64,000 nucleotides of DNA, from positions 496,001-560,000 of the forward strand of contig CANNFU010000002.1 in the NCBI GenBank assembly GCA_947503965.1. The letters are read 5' to 3'. This document shows, in pieces, positions 59,832 through 64,000 of the stretch. The translations under genes and the position numbers were made by a program. A model generated the notes under the pieces. It did not search any database, was not told the DNA's origin, and was given only the letters and a program-made list of their open reading frames with translations. Positions within the stretch are counted from its first letter, which is position 1; every line of letters begins with the position of its first letter. This stretch comes from an uncultured Paracoccaceae bacterium. Its GTDB lineage: Bacteria > Pseudomonadota > Alphaproteobacteria > Rhodobacterales > Rhodobacteraceae.

Positions 59832-60047
59832 ATGACATATAACACAGACACAGGCTTTGCAGGTTTCTCGCTTGCCCAACGCTTTGGAGCGTTCCGGGCA
59901 GAGCTGGCAGAAAAGGCGGCAAAGCGCAAAACATATCGCACGACGCTGAACGAACTAAGCGAGCTTTCTGACCGTGACTTGAACGATTTGGGTCTGAGCC
60001 GGTCGATGATCAAGGGTATCGCCCTGGAAGCCGCTTACGGCAAATGA
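59832..60047 (+). CDS. DUF1127 small protein, CcaF1-like RNA-binding protein
   Basis: 71 residues, basic. The DUF1127 core is TLNELSELSDRDLNDLGLSRSMIKGIA at the C-terminus. In Rhodobacter sphaeroides the homologous gene (CcaF1, RSP_6037) lies directly upstream of the CcsR sRNAs, is cotranscribed with them under heat-shock sigma factors, and its product binds RNA and affects sRNA maturation. The same order here (array starting 13 bp after the stop) supports that assignment. Confidence 0.88.
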   Translation: MTYNTDTGFAGFSLAQRFGAFRAELAEKAAKRKTYRTTLNELSELSDRDLNDLGLSRSMIKGIALEAAYGK

Positions 60048-60054
60048 ATTCACG

Positions 60055-60361
60055 GATCGGGTCTGCCGCCTCCTCCCTTTAGGCAGATCTGAACGACCCT
60101 GCGCTCTTTCCTCCTCCCTGAGCAATGGGTCATCAATAAGGTGGCGGTATCCACCTCCTCCCGGGTACCGCCACTTTATGACACCAGTTTCGGAACCGCC
60201 CACCTCCTCCCGGGTTGGAACCGATCATACCGCTAGCTGCGCTCACCTCCTCCCGAGCGACGCCAAGCGAGGAAGCGCCCCGCTCTTCTCCTCCCAGAGC
60301 AGGCGGGCGCTGATAATAAGAACGGTCATGCCCACCTCCTCCCGGGCATGGCCGTTTTTTT
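60055..60361 (+). ncRNA. Cuckoo/CcsR sRNA array, seven CTCCTCCC hairpins
   Basis: Seven consecutive hairpins each expose CCTCCTCCC in the loop, starting at 60069, 60110, 60154, 60203, 60246, 60287 (variant TCTCCTCCC) and 60335. Stems include TCTGCC/GGCAGA, GCTC/GAGC with outer ACCC/GGGT, a 14-bp ATAAGGTGGCGGTA stem (one G-U), CGCTC/GAGCG, AGCGCCC/GGGCGCT with GCTCT/AGAGC, and ACGGTCATGCCC/GGGCATGGCCGT. The fourth has only a short AACC/GGTT stem. The last ends in seven T, serving as terminator. The loop is like an anti-Shine-Dalgarno sequence. Rhodobacter CcsR1-4 have four units and act in stress and C1/central metabolism. Confidence 0.88.
60322..60361 (+). terminator. Terminator hairpin ending the cuckoo RNA array
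   Basis: A 12-bp stem (ACGGTCATGCCC with GGGCATGGCCGT, one G-U pair) is followed by seven T. The loop contains the seventh CCTCCTCCC motif. The convergent gene at 60367 ends 6 bp away, so it may also terminate that gene from the other side. Confidence 0.85.
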
Positions 60362-60366
60362 ATGGC

Positions 60367-60903
60367 TTAAGCTCGTTTAATCAGCGTCCAGATATGGCGA
60401 CGCCTAGATGGGCTGGATGGATTACTGTGAACCAATTCGTATCCCAAGACCTCGGCCCGGGTATCAATTGCAATCATGACCTTTTTCCATGATCCGGCGA
60501 ATGTCTGCAGCGGCACAGCCAGCCGTTCGCCATTTTGCAGCAAGACACTTAAAACGTCATCGGCAACGTCATCACCGGTTATCTCGACCGTAAACTCTTC
60601 AATCTGCGACCAGCGGCACGTTCGTCTGTCCTGAAGAGGCTCGCCATGCGTGCACTCCAGCGTCACACCGTCCGCATCAATCACGATCCAGGATCGCCCA
60701 ATCGGGGAGCGCTTCCAGATCACGAACGCACCCACAAAAAGAAGCGCTGCAAAAAGGTAGTTCGGCAAGAGCGATGGTTCCTGTTCGGCGTTTGCGGCAG
60801 AGTAATGGCCCAACAAAAGAACGCCACCTGCAAGTAAAGCGAGCGAACAAGCGATGAAGTAACCCCGATCAAATCGCGATGGGCCAAAAGTGACTGGTGG
60901 CAT
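60367..60903 (-). CDS. Small membrane protein with PH-like soluble domain, unknown function
   Basis: 178 residues. Two hydrophobic helices (about 14-34 and 47-63) are followed by a strand-rich domain beginning SWIVIDADGVTLEC and RTCRWSQIEEFTVEI, a pattern seen in bacterial PH-like (bPH) domain proteins. No firm family call. It is convergent with the cuckoo RNA array. Confidence 0.6.
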   Translation of the reverse strand: MPPVTFGPSRFDRGYFIACSLALLAGGVLLLGHYSAANAEQEPSLLPNYLFAALLFVGAFVIWKRSPIGRSWIVIDADGVTLECTHGEPLQDRRTCRWSQIEEFTVEITGDDVADDVLSVLLQNGERLAVPLQTFAGSWKKVMIAIDTRAEVLGYELVHSNPSSPSRRRHIWTLIKRA

Positions 60904-61028
60904 GCAGTGTCATTCCTTCATCGCGTCATCCGCCGGTTTTGCAGGGTCAGCTCTACCCCACGCGACCAATTTATTGTAATATTTAGGCATTCCTTACCAA
61001 CAACGATTTCAAAAAAGGACCATTTGCC

Positions 61029-61517
61029 ATGTCTTTGACGCTCGATATCCAACAACCCCGCCCTTTTGACCTCGTCGGCTCCGAAATCCTGATTGCCGGA
61101 AATGCTACGGCATTCGAAGGATCGCTAAGTGTGCGCGTGACAGAGGGTCACGACGAATACTCCGGTAGCCTGACTGTTGGCGCATTGGGATTGCGGCAGT
61201 TTCAGGGGTCGATCACCATCCCCAACGAAAATGCTTTCAAGCTGACGAGAGTGTTTGTGTCTCTGATTGACGACGGCGCCACTCTTGACGGGCCGTCGGT
61301 ACTGATCCCGGTCCTTTTCGGGCCCCTGATCCTGCCCGGTTACCGCGGCTGGCAGCCTTATACAGTACAATCTGGCGATACCCTGACCAGCATCGCGCAA
61401 TCACAATATGGCAATCCGGATTTTCAACCGATCCTTCAAGCAAATCAGCATGTTGTAACAGATCCAAATCTGATCTTTGCCGGACAGGTGTTGCGGATTC
61501 CGCGCAACGATATCTAG
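61029..61517 (+). CDS. Gmad2-like immunoglobulin domain plus LysM protein
   Basis: 162 residues. Residues 1-95 fit a Gmad2-type Ig-like domain (IQQPRPFDLVGSEILIAGNATAFEG). The C-terminal 50 residues are a LysM domain: YTVQSGDTLTSIAQSQYG and DPNLIFAGQVLRIP. LysM binds the GlcNAc backbone of peptidoglycan. No signal peptide is visible, so the location is unclear. AAAAGGA precedes ATG 61029. Confidence 0.85.
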   Translation: MSLTLDIQQPRPFDLVGSEILIAGNATAFEGSLSVRVTEGHDEYSGSLTVGALGLRQFQGSITIPNENAFKLTRVFVSLIDDGATLDGPSVLIPVLFGPLILPGYRGWQPYTVQSGDTLTSIAQSQYGNPDFQPILQANQHVVTDPNLIFAGQVLRIPRNDI

Positions 61518-61966
61518 GCCCGCACATCCTTTGGCGATCCCATCACCATATAGCTGGTGATCGACCGCACATGCGGCACCGTGCCCAGCGTGTCCGTATG
61601 AAACGCCTTGTAGGCAGGCAGGTCGGCCACCTCCACCCGCAGGATATATTCAAACGCGCCTGCCACATTGTGACATTCCGTCACCTCTTCAGCCCGGCGC
61701 ATCGCCTGTTCGAACCCTTCCTGCGCGGCCTTGGTGTGTTCCGACAATCCCACCGCCACATAAACCACATAGGCGCGGCCCGTTTGGGCAGGGTCCAGCC
61801 GGACGCGATAGCCTTTGATCACCCCGCTCCGCTCCAGCTCCTGCACGCGGCGCAGGCAGGCGGATGGCGACAGGCCCACCTTGTCAGCCAGCGTCAGGTT
61901 GCTGATCCGGCCATCGCGGGACAATTCATGCAATATCGCGTCGTTTATCTGATCAATCTTCGTCAT
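61514..61966 (-). CDS. Lrp/AsnC-family transcriptional regulator
   Basis: 150 residues from ATG 61966. N-terminal winged helix DQINDAILHELSRDGRISNLTLADKVGLSPSACLRRVQELERSGVIKGY, then the RAM ligand-binding domain ending SITSYMVMG. It is divergent from a LysE-type exporter gene 72 bp away, the arrangement in which an Lrp-type regulator senses an amino acid and activates its export. Confidence 0.93.
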   Translation of the reverse strand: MTKIDQINDAILHELSRDGRISNLTLADKVGLSPSACLRRVQELERSGVIKGYRVRLDPAQTGRAYVVYVAVGLSEHTKAAQEGFEQAMRRAEEVTECHNVAGAFEYILRVEVADLPAYKAFHTDTLGTVPHVRSITSYMVMGSPKDVRA

Positions 61967-62000
61967 CAGTTGCGAGTTTAAGCCATTCACGCACAACTTG

Positions 62001-62013
62001 GCAATTTCATTGC
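62001..62013. promoter_or_regulatory. Lrp-type dyad GCAA-TTTCA-TTGC in the divergent spacer
   Basis: A short inverted repeat with an AT-rich centre lies midway between the Lrp and LysE start codons; the Lrp consensus also has an AT-rich centre with outer symmetry. A related TTGCGC repeats at 62010 and GTTGCGCC at 62031. Confidence 0.4.
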
Positions 62014-62038
62014 GCATCATACGCTCTATCGTTGCGCC

Positions 62039-62638
62039 ATGAGTTACGAAATCCTGATCGCCCTTATCGGTTTTGCCTTTGCCAGTTCCATCACCCCGGG
62101 GCCCAATAACCTGATGCTGATGGCGTCGGGTGCCAATTACGGGCTGCGCCGGACGGTCCCGCATATGCTGGGCATTTCGCTGGGGCATGCATTCATGGTG
62201 GTGATGGTGGGCGTCGTCCTGCTGCGCATGTTCGAAACGTATCCGGTCCTGAACACCGTGTTGAAGGTGCTCAGCGCCACCTATATGATCTGGCTGGCCT
62301 GGAAAATCGCGAACGCCGTCCCGCCGGAGGCAAAAAAGGTCGAAGGCAAACCCTTCACCTTCCTGCAGGCCGCGGCCTTTCAATGGGTCAACCCCAAGGC
62401 CTGGTTCATGGCCATCACCGCGATCAGCGCCTATGCGCCGCAGGATCGCGGGATTTTGGCAGGTTCGCTGCTGGTGGCCGTGGTGTTTTCAGCGACCAAC
62501 CTGCCCTCCGTGACAGTCTGGGCCTGGATGGGGGTACAGGTACGGCGCTGGCTGGGCACAGCGCGACGGTTGCGGGTGTTCAACATGACAATGGCGGTGC
62601 TGCTGGTCGGATCACTCTGGCCCATGCTTATGCACTAG
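62039..62638 (+). CDS. LysE/RhtB-family exporter
   Basis: 199 residues with about six membrane helices. SSITPGPNNLMLMASGANYGL is the family N-terminal signature and QWVNPKAWFMAITAISAY the central one. It probably exports an amino acid or related compound under control of the divergent Lrp-type regulator. The protein is of a different subgroup from the LysE member at 9432. Confidence 0.9.
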   Translation: MSYEILIALIGFAFASSITPGPNNLMLMASGANYGLRRTVPHMLGISLGHAFMVVMVGVVLLRMFETYPVLNTVLKVLSATYMIWLAWKIANAVPPEAKKVEGKPFTFLQAAAFQWVNPKAWFMAITAISAYAPQDRGILAGSLLVAVVFSATNLPSVTVWAWMGVQVRRWLGTARRLRVFNMTMAVLLVGSLWPMLMH

Positions 62639-62643
62639 CCCGG

Positions 62644-64000
62644 CTAGAACGGCACGTCATCCGCCTGTTCGGCGCTGACCACAAATTTAGCCACCACATG
62701 TTTCGACCCGGCCTTATCAAACTCGATCACCAGCTTATCGCCTTCGATCCCCATCACCTCGCCATAGCCGAATTTCTGGTGGAACACCCGGTCGCCTTCG
62801 GTAAAGGCGCTGACCGCGTCCAGATCAATCGTCATGTTGCGCGCCTCTGACGGCATCGACATGCCGCGCTGGCCGCTGCGCGCCTGCAACCGCCGCCAGC
62901 CGGGCGAATTGTAAACATTCGCCTCATGCGCCTTCTGATGCAGATCCGACATCGCCGCCCCGGCAATCGCAGGCGACGCGCCTGCAGCCATACCCACCGC
63001 GCCATAGCCGCCGCCATAAAGACCCGGCGGCGTCAGCACCTCCACATGATCCGGGGGCAATTCATCAATGAAACGCGATGGCATCTGCGATTGCCACTGG
63101 CCATAGACCCGTCGGTTGGCGGCAAAGGAAATCGTGCAAATCTCCTCGGCCCGCGTGATGCCGACATAGGCCAGCCTGCGTTCCTCCTCCAACCCTTTCA
63201 GCCCGCTTTCATCCATCGACCGCTGCGACGGAAACAGCCCGTCCTCCCAGCCCGGCAGAAACACGGCGGGAAACTCCAGCCCCTTGGCCGCGTGCAAAGT
63301 CATGATAGAGACCTTCTCGCCCGCCTCTTCGGTATCATTGTCCATGATCAGGCTGACATGTTCCAGAAACCCTTGCAGGTTCTCGAAATTCTCCAGCGCC
63401 TTGACCAGTTCCTTGAGGTTTTCCAGCCGCCCCGGCGCTTCCGGCGTCTTGTCGTTCTGCCAGAACCCGGTATAGCCGCTTTCGTCCAAAATCATTTCGG
63501 CCAGTTCAATATGGGTATCCGCCTCGGCCCGGACCTGCCCGGCCCAACGGTCAATCGCGGCCACCAGAACAGTCAGCTCTTTCAAGCCCTTGCCACCCAG
63601 CAGCTTGCCCTGACAGACCAGCCGCGCGCCCTCTACCAGCGACACGCCATTGGTCCGCGCCGCGCGCTGGATCGTCTGGACCGCCTTGTCACCCAGACCG
63701 CGTTTGGGGGTATTCACGATGCGTTCAAACGCCAGATCATCCTCCGGGCTGACCGCCAGCCGGAAATAGGCCATCGCATCCCGCACCTCCATGCGTTCAT
63801 AAAACCGCGGGCCGCCGATGACGCGGTAGGGCAGACCGATGGTCAGAAACCGATCCTCGAACGCGCGCATCTGATGCGAGGCGCGGACAAGGATCGCCAT
63901 CTTCTCCAGCCCAATCGGCTCCAAGCCCCGCGTGCCGCGCTGCATCGCCTCGATCTCTTCCCCGATCCAGCGCGCCTCTTCCTCGCCATCCCAATGGCCG
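62644..64000 (-). CDS. UvrD/PcrA-type DNA helicase, C-terminal part
   Basis: At least 452 residues; the frame is open to the window edge (GHWDGEEEARWIGEEIEAMQRG), so the N-terminal Walker A half is outside. Superfamily I motifs seen are IVNTPKRGLGDKAV, motif V VSIMTLHAAKGLEFPAVFLPGWEDGLFPS and motif VI EEERRLAYVGITRAE. The C-terminal Tudor-like domain FTEGDRVFHQKFGYGEVMGIEGDKLVIEFDKAG, which contacts RNA polymerase in UvrD/PcrA, is present. Role: nucleotide excision repair and replication-fork processing. Confidence 0.93.
   Translation of the reverse strand, partial: GHWDGEEEARWIGEEIEAMQRGTRGLEPIGLEKMAILVRASHQMRAFEDRFLTIGLPYRVIGGPRFYERMEVRDAMAYFRLAVSPEDDLAFERIVNTPKRGLGDKAVQTIQRAARTNGVSLVEGARLVCQGKLLGGKGLKELTVLVAAIDRWAGQVRAEADTHIELAEMILDESGYTGFWQNDKTPEAPGRLENLKELVKALENFENLQGFLEHVSLIMDNDTEEAGEKVSIMTLHAAKGLEFPAVFLPGWEDGLFPSQRSMDESGLKGLEEERRLAYVGITRAEEICTISFAANRRVYGQWQSQMPSRFIDELPPDHVEVLTPPGLYGGGYGAVGMAAGASPAIAGAAMSDLHQKAHEANVYNSPGWRRLQARSGQRGMSMPSEARNMTIDLDAVSAFTEGDRVFHQKFGYGEVMGIEGDKLVIEFDKAGSKHVVAKFVVSAEQADDVPF

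Noticed and set aside
1..64000. CRISPR arrays, tRNA, rRNA genes, prophage or intact insertion sequences
   Set aside because: No spaced direct repeats, cloverleaf or T-loop motifs, rRNA stretches or transposase/integrase genes were recognised anywhere in the window.

Overview
The window looks like chromosomal DNA of an alphaproteobacterium of the Rhodobacteraceae (Roseobacter group). The pointers are family content and order: a division and cell-wall (dcw) cluster with a DUF2484 gene between murC and murB, paired BolA and J-domain genes, cobS/cobT cobaltochelatase genes, a DUF1127 gene followed by an array of CCTCCTCCC hairpins (CcaF1 and CcsR/cuckoo RNAs of Rhodobacter), and a GCCTCCGGCGGGAGTATT-type intergenic repeat. 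A marine genus such as Yoonia, Loktanella or Octadecabacter is possible, but the genus cannot be fixed from sequence alone.

Layout. 1-10.7 kb is a metabolic and transport mixture: the end of a trypsin-fold protein that has lost its catalytic Ser, a TPP-dependent decarboxylase coupled to trkH, a photolyase-like flavoprotein with an unusual domain order, a two-gene molybdenum hydroxylase behind an operator-like dyad, a sulfotransferase, a D-lyxose isomerase coupled to a LysE exporter, and a flavodoxin-like protein. 10.7-21.5 kb holds puuD-like, glcG-like and glcB genes, a DUF2256 zinc protein, an acyltransferase, a lytic transglycosylase, a PfpI/DJ-1 protein, gatB, DUF4177, bolA, a J-domain gene, a membrane protein and msrB. 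21.7-28.3 kb is the cobS-cobT region with three small uncharacterised genes between the two chelatase subunits, then aminopeptidase P and DUF427. A ClC channel and an 800-bp gap follow.

30.8-57 kb is the envelope and division block, nearly all on the minus strand. In transcription order it runs mraZ-rsmH-ftsL-ftsI-murE-murF-mraY-(hypothetical)-murD-ftsW-murG-murC-DUF2484-(two small membrane genes)-murB-ddl-ftsQ-ftsA-ftsZ-lpxC-bamD-recN. Many genes overlap by 1-4 bases, so translational coupling is likely. The block is interrupted by an 815-bp gap upstream of murD and by a BaiN/HI0933-type flavoprotein gene on the opposite strand between murD and ftsW. Together these genes make the UDP-MurNAc-pentapeptide (murB, C, D, E, F, ddl), the lipid-linked precursor (mraY, murG), the divisome (ftsZ, A, Q, L, W, I), lipid A (lpxC) and outer-membrane proteins (bamD).

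57-64 kb contains an ORF-poor dcw leader region, a GNAT acetyltransferase overlapping an Mrp/ApbC Fe-S carrier, the DUF1127-cuckoo RNA locus with seven hairpins, a small membrane protein, a LysM protein, a divergent Lrp/LysE pair and the 3' part of a UvrD-type helicase that runs off the window.

For novelty, the best candidates are the seven-unit cuckoo RNA array, a 51-bp element with 11-bp periodicity present at two distant sites, perfect hairpins in the mraZ leader and at the lytic transglycosylase start, a palindrome cluster inside the dcw block, and the photolyase-like protein whose alpha/beta domain appears to follow the FAD domain.
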